Positions 37,901 to 42,552 are shown, counted from the first letter of the stretch. The stretch is 64,000 bases of DNA from Catonia carolina (GCA_035578175.1 JAQMRL010000003.1:88204469-88268468), one strand, 5' to 3'. The notes: generated from the letters alone by a model not told the origin. Numbers and translations: made by a program.

Positions 37901-38326
37901 TCTCTGGTGTCTTGGCTGACTTTGGACGGTCTGTCAAATTAACATTTTAAGGCTGAGCCTGTAGCTCTGAGTTACTCACTTATAACAAAATTGTGTTACG
38001 AGACGGAACGCATCCTCTTCGACCCATTAAAGTGCTGAATAATAACGCTAAAACTTTTAAAAAATGCCTCGACTAACGCACAGTGTTCACCTTGCTCATC
38101 TGTACAATGATGAAAACTGTCAGATCTTTCTGCCGCTCCTGTATTATGGATATTATTAATTTGTAATTTTTCTGTTTGTTTTTACAGAAGAGCACCAATT
38201 AAGGGAGCTATGTGTAATTTGTGTCAAGTGAGTCTGGATAACGTGAGGAGTTTAAAATTACACTTGCAGTCAACCCAGCATAATGATTTAGCGAAACGGT
38301 ACAATTTAGTTCAGTTAAATCACTGA
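4692..38326 (+). CDS. spn-E: spindle-E / TDRD9 piRNA-pathway helicase, C-terminal 14 exons
   Basis: Fourteen exons join into one open frame of 808 codons plus stop (2427 nt), with GT-AG introns whose phases all match. Exons: 4692-4910, 9228-9463, 10711-10875, 15583-15706, 18000-18218, 19482-19733, 21939-22109, 24564-24698, 26000-26142, 27520-27654, 28815-28953, 32934-33055, 36007-36234, 38188-38326. The protein matches the spn-E/TDRD9 family: [12 protein letters not shown] and LGGRDP in the post-helicase region, a Tudor domain around residues 290-390 with VLFVDYGN, then conserved blocks [23 protein letters not shown] and [12 protein letters not shown]1-like C2H2 finger ends it. Family members are RNA helicases of germline nuage needed for piRNA-mediated transposon silencing. 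The DExH motor must lie upstream of the window. No stop or frameshift is seen, so the gene looks functional. The introns total about 31 kb and are rich in transposons. Confidence 0.93.
5225..5455 (-). pseudogene. DUF4817-type mariner-like transposase remnant
   Basis: Read on the minus strand, 5455 to about 5335 gives [17 protein letters not shown] and [14 protein letters not shown], the typical N-terminal helix-turn-helix of DUF4817 transposases, with one stop. About 5300 to 5235 gives [16 protein letters not shown] and then a stop, the typical C-terminus. The catalytic middle is missing, so this is an internally deleted copy in spn-E intron 1. Confidence 0.6.
5764..7698 (+). mobile_element. 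Complete Tigger/pogo transposon, 1935 bp
   Basis: Terminal inverted repeats start CCGTATTGGCCCGAAT and end ATTCGGGCCAATACGG, with TA target-site duplications at 5762-5763 and 7699-7700. A CGCGTTA-ATTCG-GGCC motif occurs twice at each end: outward and inverted at the left (about 5774 and 5826), in tandem at the right (7655-7691). These may be transposase binding sites. The transposase frame is intact. The element lies in sense orientation in spn-E intron 1 (4911-9227). Confidence 0.92.
6066..7409 (+). CDS. Tigger/pogo-family transposase (intact)
   Basis: An intact frame of 447 residues from ATG at 6066; an in-frame ATG at 6042 would add eight residues, but 6066 has the better adenine-rich context. 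Order of domains: a Brinker/CENP-B-like helix-turn-helix at residues 25-70 ([17 protein letters not shown]), a second HTH of the Tc5/CENP-B type at about 85-150, then a DDE_1 catalytic core. Likely catalytic aspartates are in [20 protein letters not shown] and [12 protein letters not shown]. The tail is acidic and serine-rich. The product would bind the terminal repeats and carry out cut-and-paste transposition at TA. No stop or frameshift is seen, so recent activity is possible. Confidence 0.92.
   Translation: MNTQSTASTSGSSDRVERKGSTKSQLNKGHRRSYDMNFKIMVVAEAEKSNNLQASKKFDVPETNIRLWRKNVDKYRSACSSRKSFSGPKVGRFDELEKIVTEFIIEKRNNGLPVSREVIMLKALEEAKQLGITKEKFKASLGWCKRLMKRQGLSLRRRTSLAQHLPKDFDEKLVEFQRHVIGLRKKHNYQLMHIGNADQTPVYFDMPLNLTVNKKGAKSVTVKTTGNEKSRITVMLSVTGDGKKLPPYVILRRKTLPKEKLPSGIIFRAQSKGWMTEELVLDWLKVVWGRRPGSLRNPRAMLILDAFRGHLTPKVKNFIANHLNTDLVIIPGGMTSQLQVLDVVVNKAFKDALRKEYNDWLLTNDHPITPAGKIKKPSISNLAEWINTAWEKISPASIEKGFKKCCITNSMDGNEDDIIWQSMSEGDSDSNQSDSEISVNDILSDSD
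7760..8122 (+). pseudogene. Mutator-like transposase remnant (MULE-type, partial)
   Basis: Carries [20 protein letters not shown] and the following [13 protein letters not shown], a pattern I associate with insect proteins annotated as Mutator-like transposase domain. After the stop at 8120-8122, the same region continues with a charged segment and NPDYGVGLF near 8225, which also occurs at the end of those proteins, so the present stop is probably a mutation. No N-terminal part is found; the intact Tigger lies directly upstream. The family assignment is from memory of the pattern. Confidence 0.5.
8260..9227. other. spn-E intron 1, right part
   Basis: AT-rich. The stretch 8320-8660 (TTTCTCAAAAACTATTTG and similar) resembles the non-coding tail of a transposon, possibly that of the MULE-like remnant. 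A (GAA)n microsatellite lies at 9185-9203. No exon is seen before 9228. Confidence 0.4.
9228..9463 (+). CDS. spn-E: spn-E exon b (OB-fold region)
   Basis: Acceptor TTTTACAG, donor GTAAAT. Codes [16 protein letters not shown] followed by [12 protein letters not shown] and the block leading to ISFDQS, the hallmark OB-fold region of spn-E/TDRD9. Phase 0 in, phase 2 out. The intron before it (4911-9227) carries the intact Tigger element. Confidence 0.92.
9593..10424 (+). repeat. Hairpin-ended dispersed repeat 'R', copy 1
   Basis: Begins with a diverged TGGTGTGAAACACTCAC and TTTTCTCTTGC and runs through the family body to a GAAAAATTGATATGAAAAC end. Related to copies at 16710, 19954, 25237, 30461 and 32033. 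In spn-E intron 2. Confidence 0.75.
10425..10620 (+). pseudogene. Non-LTR retrotransposon C-terminal remnant (low confidence)
   Basis: Translates to [20 protein letters not shown], like the 'GRPRxRWxDxVxxDL' tail of Jockey/R1-type reverse transcriptase proteins, followed by stops. A related fragment is at 36779-36920. Assigned from this short pattern only. Confidence 0.35.
10711..10875 (+). CDS. spn-E: spn-E exon c
   Basis: Acceptor GTTTCAG, donor GTAAGT. Continues with [10 protein letters not shown], which completes the FDQSS-KVYIEF motif across the junction, then a linker rich in N and G and [17 protein letters not shown]. Phase 1-base in, 2-base out. Confidence 0.9.
11091..11350 (-). repeat. 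tRNA-derived SINE (family 1), reverse copy
   Basis: Reverse-oriented and diverged copy of the SINE at 2500-2810. Box B appears as GGATTTGAACC on the plus strand near 11296. In spn-E intron 3. Confidence 0.8.
11477..11917. mobile_element. MITE with GATGAGCTCTG terminal repeats, copy 1
   Basis: Left end TTTTTCAAGGCTGATGAGC and right end GAGCTCATTAACCGTG form imperfect inverted repeats of about 22 bp around GATGAGCTCTG. The same element is at 27864-28234. No coding sequence; superfamily unknown. A Tigger-type element begins 11 bp beyond its right end. Confidence 0.7.
12369..13493 (+). pseudogene. Mariner A transposase, two in-frame stops, interrupted at its end
   Basis: One continuous reading frame with TAG stops at 12591-12593 and 13137-13139. 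It carries HTH sequence, [22 protein letters not shown] and [11 protein letters not shown], giving the DD34D catalytic triad of mariners. The first stop sits where related proteins have tryptophan. Mariner B inserted at the TA of the GDY codons near the C-terminus. Inactive as it stands. Confidence 0.88.
13493..14827 (+). mobile_element. Mariner element B, nested in mariner A
   Basis: Terminal repeats CGAGGGCTATTCAGAAAGTA and TACTTTCTGAATAGCCCTCG-type partner (14808-14827), with TA at 13491-13492 and 14828-14829; 1335 bp. The same terminus occurs at 63749, where a related copy begins. Confidence 0.93.
13655..14728 (+). pseudogene. Mariner B transposase, full length with a single TAG
   Basis: A 357-codon frame broken only by TAG at 14624-14626; the related copy at the window end has tryptophan (KWLRSQAADF) at this place. 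N-terminal HTH ([20 protein letters not shown]), a second HTH, then [22 protein letters not shown] and [13 protein letters not shown] with 34 residues between the last two aspartates (DD34D). Ends GDYVEK. Only one nonsense change separates it from an open frame. Confidence 0.92.
15204..15582. other. spn-E intron 3, right part
   Basis: AT-rich; a pyrimidine-rich tract (CTTCTTTCTGTGGTG and similar) precedes the exon d acceptor. Nothing else recognised. Confidence 0.4.
15583..15706 (+). CDS. spn-E: spn-E exon d (charged linker)
   Basis: Acceptor TTCCAG, donor GTAAGT. A lysine/glutamate-rich helical linker ([19 protein letters not shown]) leads into SFIEIRVTH, the strand that opens the extended Tudor domain. 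It follows a 4.7-kb intron filled by nested DNA transposons. Confidence 0.88.
15707..16709. other. spn-E intron 4, left part
   Basis: AT-rich. AAGTGTCAGCATCCGCTGTAG near 15930 resembles the edge of a TTAA-type element but no TTAA or partner is present. Nothing coding. Confidence 0.35.
16710..17486 (+). repeat. Dispersed repeat 'R', copy 2
   Basis: Starts TCTGGTGTGAAACACTCACA and ends at GGCAAAGAGAAAGTA, with the family's GAGATATTCTGTTCGCAC and CACACACACAGACCAATCGC near the right end. Plus orientation, spn-E intron 4. Confidence 0.85.
17487..17999. other. spn-E intron 4, right part
   Basis: No exon or repeat family recognised before the exon e acceptor at 17999. Confidence 0.4.
18000..18218 (+). 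CDS. spn-E: spn-E exon e (start of Tudor domain)
   Basis: Acceptor ATTCCAG, donor GTATTC. Codes [10 protein letters not shown], the usual entry of an extended Tudor domain, then [12 protein letters not shown] and [10 protein letters not shown], the first strands of the Tudor barrel. Phase 0 on both sides. Confidence 0.92.
18219..19481. other. spn-E intron 5
   Basis: About 1.3 kb of AT-rich sequence; no repeat family or coding sequence recognised. Confidence 0.4.
19482..19733 (+). CDS. spn-E: spn-E exon f (Tudor core)
   Basis: Acceptor TTACCAG, donor GTATGA. Opens with [10 protein letters not shown], the core Tudor motif whose aromatic and acidic residues usually bind symmetric dimethyl-arginine on Piwi proteins. 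The rest forms the SN-like part of an extended Tudor module. Confidence 0.92.
19954..20685 (-). repeat. Dispersed repeat 'R', copy 3 (reverse)
   Basis: Begins ACTTTCTCTTGCCC, includes a (GT)n microsatellite at 20034-20055 where other copies have (CA)n, and ends in GTTGTACGAGTGTTTTGATACC, a diverged form of the hairpin end. spn-E intron 6. Confidence 0.8.
20690..21938. other. spn-E intron 6, right part
   Basis: Holds the SINE at 21050-21145. The stretch 21225-21440 looks like a decayed element of unknown type. No exon before 21939. Confidence 0.4.
21050..21145 (-). repeat. tRNA-derived SINE head (family 2), reverse
   Basis: On the minus strand: GGTGCTCCTGCTATAGTGG around box A and GGGTTTGATTCCCAG as box B. 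Similar to 24940-25055. A GATGAGAAGGACGATAG purine-rich tail lies on its plus-strand left. Confidence 0.65.
21939..22109 (+). CDS. spn-E: spn-E exon g
   Basis: Acceptor GCAATAG, donor GTAAAT. Codes [16 protein letters not shown] followed by [20 protein letters not shown], the closing part of the extended Tudor fold where members typically read 'INxxLVxxGLA'. Phase 0 both sides. Confidence 0.88.
22514..23482 (+). mobile_element. Rearranged mariner C, copy 1: 5' end replaced by inverted 3' end
   Basis: TA at 22512-22513 and 23483-23484. Ends CGAGGCGTGTTCAGAAAGTA and the matching inverted end. Bases 22514 to about 22707 are the reverse complement of the 3' end of the same element (about 23297-23482), including the codons for the transposase C-terminus. 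The junction GCCACTGACGTGCACAAAAC joins this inverted copy to mid-transposase sequence. The result has about 190-bp terminal inverted repeats and lacks the N-terminal third of the gene. Confidence 0.9.
22712..23382 (+). pseudogene. Mariner C transposase, N-truncated and frameshifted (copy 1)
   Basis: Starts inside the gene at [16 protein letters not shown], then [11 protein letters not shown], a frameshift near 22925, [28 protein letters not shown], a stop and frameshift near 23118-23160, and [14 protein letters not shown] before the stop at 23380-23382. The HTH DNA-binding part is absent. Inactive. Confidence 0.88.
23483..24563. other. spn-E intron 7, right part
   Basis: CACGTGTTTCGGTGGATCCA near 23620 followed by CCATCAGAGTA resembles motifs often seen at the ends of Penelope-like elements, but no coding sequence supports it. 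Otherwise AT-rich with nothing recognised. Confidence 0.3.
24564..24698 (+). CDS. spn-E: spn-E exon h (linker)
   Basis: Acceptor TTTACAG, donor GTAAGT. Short low-conservation linker of 45 residues, rich in S, E and Q. It is placed by its phase (0/0) and by joining exons g and i without a break. Confidence 0.82.
24765..25055 (+). repeat. Two tRNA-derived SINE heads in tandem
   Basis: First unit: CGCATAGTGGTGTTAGTG with box B AGTTTGATTCC. Second unit at 24940: GTGGTGTAGTGGTCAGCG with box B GGTTCGATTCC (24991-25001). Each is followed by an AT-rich body. spn-E intron 8. Confidence 0.7.
25066..25922. mobile_element. Possible TTAA-flanked element containing repeat R
   Basis: TTAA at 25062-25065 and 25923-25926. 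Left end CACTTTTGCTGCTGACC and right end (reversed) CAATTTCACGGCTGGG are similar but imperfect inverted repeats. The R copy at 25237-25590 sits inside. Moderate support only. Confidence 0.45.
25237..25590 (+). repeat. Dispersed repeat 'R', copy 4 (internally deleted)
   Basis: Both family ends present: GTGTGAAACACTCACAG with ACTTTCTCTTGCC at the left and ATATAGGCAAGAAAAAGTA at the right. The middle 500 bp or so is missing: sequence jumps from GGAAAATCACTCTTTC to CACACAGACCAATCGC. Confidence 0.85.
26000..26142 (+). CDS. spn-E: spn-E exon i
   Basis: Acceptor TGTTCAG, donor GTAAGT. Codes [16 protein letters not shown] and [18 protein letters not shown], which match the 'LRGPYSP...SVNSVLLDPEPQDPHDR' block of TDRD9 proteins. 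Ends two bases into a codon. Confidence 0.92.
26223..27310 (+). mobile_element. Decayed piggyBac-like element carrying a dlg fragment
   Basis: TTAA (26219-26222) is followed by CCCTCTTACGGTACGGGTCG, a piggyBac-type terminus that contains the palindrome GGGTCGGATCCGACCC. At 27111-27310 the plus strand codes a cysteine-rich tail ([20 protein letters not shown]) like the C-terminal domain of piggyBac transposases, with some expected cysteines replaced. No right terminus was found, so the extent is a guess. Lies in spn-E intron 9. Confidence 0.5.
26272..26578 (+). pseudogene. dlg1: discs-large (MAGUK) fragment: hook and start of guanylate kinase domain
   Basis: Reading from 26272, one frame gives [11 protein letters not shown] and [16 protein letters not shown], the segment before the guanylate kinase domain of Discs large. 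A frameshift at about 26383 moves to a second frame that gives [34 protein letters not shown] and [13 protein letters not shown], the start of that domain. The similarity stops at about 26550-26560. MAGUK scaffolds organise synapses and septate junctions. This is a short, frameshifted fragment inside spn-E intron 9, so it is a pseudogene piece, either a retrocopy or a captured exon. A GTAAGT follows at 26659. Confidence 0.85.
27520..27654 (+). CDS. spn-E: spn-E exon j
   Basis: Acceptor TATTTAG, donor GTAATT. Codes [20 protein letters not shown] and [22 protein letters not shown], matching the TDRD9 block that begins RLLVAAS and ends in EFR. The first arginine codon is split across the junction with exon i. 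Confidence 0.92.
27864..28234. mobile_element. MITE with GATGAGCTCTG terminal repeats, copy 2
   Basis: Same element as 11477-11917, about 70 bp shorter in the middle. Ends TTTTTCAAGGCTGATGAGC and GCTCATCAACCGTGAAAAG form inverted repeats. In spn-E intron 10. Confidence 0.72.
28235..28814. other. spn-E intron 10, right part
   Basis: AT-rich; nothing recognised before the exon k acceptor. Confidence 0.4.
28815..28953 (+). CDS. spn-E: spn-E exon k
   Basis: Acceptor TTACCAG. The donor chosen is GTTAGT at 28954, so the exon ends DDIQV; the alternative three bases earlier (GTGGTT) is weaker and gives a poorer match to the family. Carries [15 protein letters not shown], a hallmark block of spn-E/TDRD9. 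Confidence 0.9.
28954..29595. other. spn-E intron 11, left part
   Basis: 29000-29480 has higher GC and looks like an old insertion, but I do not recognise it and it has no open frame of note. Confidence 0.35.
29596..30108. mobile_element. MITE with about 80-bp terminal inverted repeats
   Basis: Left arm 29596-29680 and right arm 30030-30108 are inverted copies, beginning AAAAACCTGTAAGTATTAA and containing AAATACACGTAGGCCAAAAT with few changes. The middle is AT-rich with TAATTAGGTTA repeats. No coding sequence. In spn-E intron 11. Confidence 0.78.
30209..30378 (+). repeat. tRNA-derived SINE (family 3)
   Basis: Box B-like GGGTTTGAATCCCG near 30266, then a body (AGGCATGGCATATTTTCATA) that recurs at 47471-47560. 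The A-box side is diverged. Confidence 0.6.
30461..31398 (+). repeat. Dispersed repeat 'R', copy 5 (longest)
   Basis: The fullest copy, about 940 bp. Left end CTGGTGTGAAACACTCACAC followed by TTTTCTCTTGCCAATG; right end ATATAGGCAAGAGAAAGTA. The short CTTTCTCTTGCC sequence is inverted between the ends. An internal (CA)n lies at about 31240-31262. No protein-coding frame. Confidence 0.88.
31495..31790 (+). pseudogene. DUF4817-type mariner-like transposase, internally deleted
   Basis: Starts ATGGCTGCCACGGG with [33 protein letters not shown], the N-terminal HTH of DUF4817 transposases, and then jumps to [20 protein letters not shown] and HL-stop, the C-terminus. The catalytic core has been lost. 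Directly after repeat R copy 5 in spn-E intron 11. Confidence 0.75.
32033..32608 (-). repeat. Dispersed repeat 'R', copy 6 (reverse, truncated)
   Basis: Ends with GGCAAGAGAAAGTCGTGTGA and GTGTTTCACACCC, the hairpin end in reverse. The other end is cut short. spn-E intron 11. Confidence 0.8.
32934..33055 (+). CDS. spn-E: spn-E exon l
   Basis: Acceptor TTTCCAG, donor GTAAGT. Codes [16 protein letters not shown] and [14 protein letters not shown]. The INKLR block follows the DDIQV end of exon k as in other family members. Confidence 0.9.
33399..34325 (-). mobile_element. piggyBac-type MITE, 927 bp, with start of a transposase gene
   Basis: TTAA at 33395-33398 and 34326-34329. Terminal repeats CACGTTCGCTGCGG and CCGCAGTGAACGTG. 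GCCGGCTTGTCA is repeated just inside the right end (34257 and 34301). A minus-strand ORF (33795-33715) codes an acidic 26-residue peptide like a transposase N-terminus. In spn-E intron 12. Confidence 0.8.
33715..33795 (-). pseudogene. Truncated N-terminus of a piggyBac-type transposase
   Basis: ATG at 33795 down to TAA at 33717-33715 gives 26 residues with [15 protein letters not shown], the acidic start often seen in piggyBac transposases. It fits the minus orientation of the surrounding TTAA element. Too short for certainty. Confidence 0.4.
34330..36006. other. spn-E intron 12, right part
   Basis: About 1.7 kb of AT-rich sequence without recognised repeats or exons. Confidence 0.4.
36007..36234 (+). 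CDS. spn-E: spn-E exon m
   Basis: Acceptor TTTTTAG, donor GTAAGT. A 75-residue acidic segment with [16 protein letters not shown] and [15 protein letters not shown], matching the late C-terminal part of spn-E. Phase 1 base in, 2 bases out. Confidence 0.88.
36779..36920 (+). pseudogene. Non-LTR retrotransposon tail fragment (low confidence)
   Basis: Contains [12 protein letters not shown] followed by DAKRAMEAW, related at the DNA level to 10460-10600 (GATATGATGCCA then AGAGCAATGGA). Resembles a reverse transcriptase C-terminus. In spn-E intron 13. Confidence 0.35.
37316..38141. mobile_element. Foldback element: large inverted repeat with DUF4817 remnant in each arm
   Basis: Left arm 37316-37722 and right arm 37836-38141 are imperfect inverted copies separated by about 110 bp. 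Both carry AAAGATCTGACAG at the outer end and GAGAATGTTGAG near the inner end. The left arm codes [20 protein letters not shown], the N-terminal HTH start of DUF4817 transposases, after one frame correction. The whole element lies in the last spn-E intron (36235-38187), so the pre-mRNA can form a hairpin of roughly 300 bp. Confidence 0.82.
38188..38326 (+). CDS. spn-E: spn-E last coding exon (U1-like zinc finger)
   Basis: Acceptor TTTTACAG. Codes [16 protein letters not shown] and a run ending at LVQLNH, then TGA at 38324-38326. The residues form C-x2-C-x12-H-x5-H, the spacing of a U1/matrin-type zinc finger, a class that often binds RNA. The 3' UTR follows directly; its end is not fixed. Confidence 0.9.
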
Positions 38327-39453
38327 GTGGTCTTCTTTCTTCCAAATTAATTAGATTATGTGTTTTTATGAAATTACAATGTATTTTTGTATTTTTTTTT
38401 GTAGAAATAGTGTAATGAACAGTATTATTACACAAGTACTGATTGAACAGTTAAGTAATTAGTGTTATTACTTTAGTAAGTCTTACAAATTGTATTTTCT
38501 CAAAGTTTAGTTTATTTAGACACTGATGTATCTTCTGCGCCTCAGATTTAAGTTAGATATTTTCTAGTGTAAATTCTATTCTCCAAAGCAATTTGTATTT
38601 TAATTTTAATTATTTTATTTTGTGATTTATTTATGATGAACAAAAGAAATACTGTGTAATCCTGTTTCTCCTACCAGATGATTCAGAAATGTAAAAAAAA
38701 AACACATGTACCAAAGAGCTTAACTGAATGGACTTTAATTATAAGGGTTGAAAATTGAAGCAGACTTTACAAAAATTAAATATTCTATACAAACTCCACT
38801 GTAACTTACAAGTTGATCGGTTTTTGTTAATTGATTGCCTGATTATTTTAACATACAGTCTTCATGGACAGAAGTATTCTATATCTTTTCACTATTAAGT
38901 CAGAATTTTTAGAAATTTGAAGAAAGTTATTATTAGTTTGTATGGAATTAATTTTAAATGAGCTAATTGTAAATGGTAAGCAGAATGTTAGTGTAAACCT
39001 AATTAATACATTTTCTGTAGCCCTTTTCTATCCAGATAGGCCTCTTCTAATATCTTCCATGTCTTCACCTCATGCGGGGAGTTCACACTGTCTACATTGG
39101 ATTACTCTGTGTGTCACGTATGATTCATGATATATTCCTTGACATCAGTCAGTTACCTTGGTTTTTTTTCTTGAAATACCTCATTTCTCATTCTGTCAAG
39201 GAAATTTCTATTGTGACTCTTTCCGTTGATCTTTGTGTAATTTTTAGTAAGTCTGCTACTTTCTTTGTCAAGGCCATGGTTTCAAGTTAGTTGGTAAATG
39301 CTGGAAGTACGTAGTTGTTATATAATTTATGTTTTAGACTTGTGGGAATATTTTTTTTATTTCTCTGAAACTAAAACTGAACTTACCACAGATAATCCGT
39401 GCCAATTAAATTCTAGATGCTACAATTAAACCCAGGGTTGTACTGTAAACATA
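38327..39453. other. spn-E 3' UTR and beyond
   Basis: AT-rich sequence after the spn-E stop with no coding frame. Several possible AATAAA-like signals; the polyadenylation site cannot be chosen. Confidence 0.4.
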
Positions 39454-40428
39454 CGAGGCGTGTTCAGAAAGTAAGTACCGTTTTTAAAATAAACAAGTAA
39501 AACAATTTTTTCAACACAATTTTATTTCTACATGAAAGCCCAAACCTTAAACTATTTTTCAACATAGTTTCCACCGATGTTCAAACTCTTGTCGTAGCGG
39601 GTGATCAATTTGTCTATACCCTCTTCATAGAAGGTTTCCGCCAACGAATGTAGCCACGACTCCACGGCAGTTTTCACTTCATCGTTGGTTTCAAAGTGTT
39701 GGCCGCCTAGCTCGCGCTTCATGTGCAGGAACAAGTGGTAGTCAGACAGTGCCAAGTCTGGGCTGTAGGGCGGGTGATCGAACTGCTCCCAACGAAATTG
39801 TTGAACCAATGTTTAAGTGTCACCAGCGGTATGGGGCCGAGCATTGTCATGGAGCAACACAATTCCGTTACTGAGCATTCCTCTCGTTTGTTTTGAATTG
39901 CCTGCTTTAGTTTTCTTGAGGTTTCGCAATACCTTGCCGCATTAATGGTTTCACCTCTTGGGAAAAAATCTATCAGCAAAACACCTTTCCGATCCCAAAA
40001 GACAGTGCACATGATTTTCTGTGCAGACATTGTCATCTTGAATTTTTGTTTCTTCGGGGATTGCGTGTGTCGCCACTCCATTGACTGCTGTTTAGATTCC
40101 GTTGTGACATGACGGACCCAAGTTTCATCACCTGTCACAATTTTGTTTAAAAAATCCTCACCATTATCACTGTACCGTGTGAGAAAAGTCAAAGCACTTC
40201 CGAGTCTCTTGGTTTTGTGCACGTCAGTGGCGGGAACCTTCTACAAAGAGGGTATAGACAAATTGATCACCCGCTACGACAAGTGTTTGAACATCGGTGG
40301 AAACTATGTCGAAAAATAGTTTAAGGTTTGGGCTTTCATGTAGAAATAAAATTGTATTGAAATTGTACAAGTAAAATTGTTTTACTTGTTTTTTTTAAAA
40401 ACGGTGCTTACTTTCTGAACACGCCTCG
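39454..40428 (-). mobile_element. Rearranged mariner C, copy 2 (reverse)
   Basis: TA at 39452-39453 and 40429-40430. Same architecture as 22514-23482 in reverse: about 200-bp terminal inverted repeats, both derived from the original 3' end, and the same junction (GTTTTGTGCACGTCAGTGGC on the plus strand, near 40214-40233). 975 bp. Confidence 0.92.
39552..40222 (-). pseudogene. Mariner C transposase, N-truncated with one frameshift (copy 2)
   Basis: Minus strand from 40222: [47 protein letters not shown], a frameshift near 39880 and a stop near 39815, then [16 protein letters not shown] and [11 protein letters not shown] with the stop at 39552-39554. HTH missing, as in copy 1. Confidence 0.9.
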
Positions 40429-41550
40429 TATATTGATCTATACGAGAACAAGAAATAAGTTTTAATGATAAAAGTTTTATTGGCATTGTCAGCATTCCGG
40501 GAATTAATTTCTTCTACATGTTAATACCTGTTAACTATTTTGTTTTGCAGCTATGTTATCTGAATAAGAGTTTTATTTTTCATACTTTATGATGAGTTTC
40601 TCTAACTGTTGTGATAGTATTAATTCCGTGTGTATTATTAAAGTATTTGGTGTATGTTGCACTATGTGGAATGTTGAACATGCTACTTGTTTGTAGCATG
40701 ACTTTGATATCTTATCCTTTTTTCTTATTTCATCTTTACTGTGAATCGTCAGATTATTTTGGCTATAATCGTACCTTATAGATATAATTTTTGTCACAAG
40801 TGTAATTTTTAATTTGATATTTTGATTGGTATTTGATTTGTTAATTATGGCAGATGATAAAATTTATTTTACGTCATTTTTTTGTTTGCAAAAATACAAT
40901 GTAAATAAAAGTTTATTTATACTGTATTTTGCATACTTTGTAATGTCAAAGAACTAATTAATGATTATTCACACGATGATAATCATATTACTGTGTAAAC
41001 AGTAAAATTATGTAGTAAGAAATTTTTTTTCTTTTATTCGTAATCGGTGTAGTATATGTATTACTGATAATTTTGAAAGTTTTTAAATCTGTGTTTTTCT
41101 TCACATTTGCTAAATATTTAGTTATGAAGAACATATAAAACATCACAAAATCTTTTTATCTCAAGAAAATAACTTAGTATCGGGAAATATTCTGACTAAT
41201 ACATAAAAAAAAACTACTTGATACACATTAAAAAATATATATAGATAGATTATGTGTTGTTAGAAAGAGTTGTTTTTTTTTGTTTAAGTTTGTAATAAAT
41301 GTACAAACGTATATTTTTTTCTTTAGGCCATTTGGTGCTAAAAATCTTGACGTTAATAATTTTTCAGATTCGTAGTTTTTTTTATGTATAATTTGTAAGA
41401 ATTATGATAATCATTTTGATTGAAGTTATGATTTATTTTGTCATTCTCTCAAATAGTTATCAATAATTTTTTTGTTAATTTAGTTTAATATTATTAATTT
41501 AATATTGTCACAGTGAAACCCATTCATTGTGATATTTCTGTGAGTTCTTA

Positions 41551-41695
41551 GGGTATTAACAGACGGATGGGGCGTTGACATGCTGTTACCACTCAGCCAA
41601 TGTTGAGCAGTAGTGCATACAAATGACTGTGTGTATTACCAAAAGTTGAACTGCCCAACGGTAATGCCAGTGTAATGCACCGTCTGTCTGTACCC
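41551..41695. mobile_element. Small MITE, copy 1
   Basis: Left end GGGTATTAACAGACGG and right end CCGTCTGTCTGTACCC are inverted repeats. Shares AGCCAATGTTGAGCAGTAG and GTGTGT patches with 42346-42552. Confidence 0.65.
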
Positions 41696-42345
41696 GACCT
41701 TAATCAGATAAATATGAAGTTGGTTAAAAAAATTTAATTTTTTGGATAATTTGTTTCTATTAACATGCAGTCTAATTTATTGTTAGCCTGGCTCTCTCAA
41801 ATATAAAGATTTGTGGTGAGAATCGAGTAATACTTTACTTGTATTAGTAATTTTTATAGATTTGCAGCATTATCTCTGTATGTATGAACTTGCTATATTA
41901 CACAATTTTATTTTGTTTTGATGTATTTTTCATATATATTTATCGGTAACCAACATCATATTCTCCAATCAGAATTCTACTGTTGTTTAAAAATGGATGT
42001 TTTCCAAATTTAAAAAAGAAAAAGTTTATTTTATACAAATTTTAATTACTTCTATTTTTACTTGTTTATTATTATATTATCATTTGGAACAAATAAAAAT
42101 AAAGTTCAATTTTAATGATTAAGCTGAAGTATAAATATTTTAACAAACTGTAATCTGATTCCGATACAAAATGTATTTTACATAAATGATTCTTAAAGTT
42201 GGCTTGGCCTATCATAGTTCAATAATCTTGAAATACGTAATTTTCTTATTTCTGATAAATTATTTCAGTGTATGTGCTTAGGAAATTTATATTTTGGTGA
42301 CCATTTTGTTACCTCTGTGAAAATTGCTGAAGAAGTAGTTTTATA

Positions 42346-42552
42346 GGGTTATAACAAACAGATGGCGTGATCATGCACAGTTTTTGCGCAGCCAATATTG
42401 AGCGGTAGTGCACACGAGCTACTGTGTGTAGTACCAATCGTTAACAAATCCAAAGTCGGTCGACGTCACGTCACTGACACATTACCGTTCTGTCATCTGA
42501 TGCATGTATGTAACTCACCGCCCAATGGTGAGCCGTCCATCTGTACTCAGCC
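42346..42552. mobile_element. Small MITE, copy 2 of the same family
   Basis: Left end GGGTTATAACAAACAGATGG and right end CCGTCCATCTGTACTCAGCC. Internal AGCCAATATTGAGCGGTAG matches copy 1. Confidence 0.62.
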
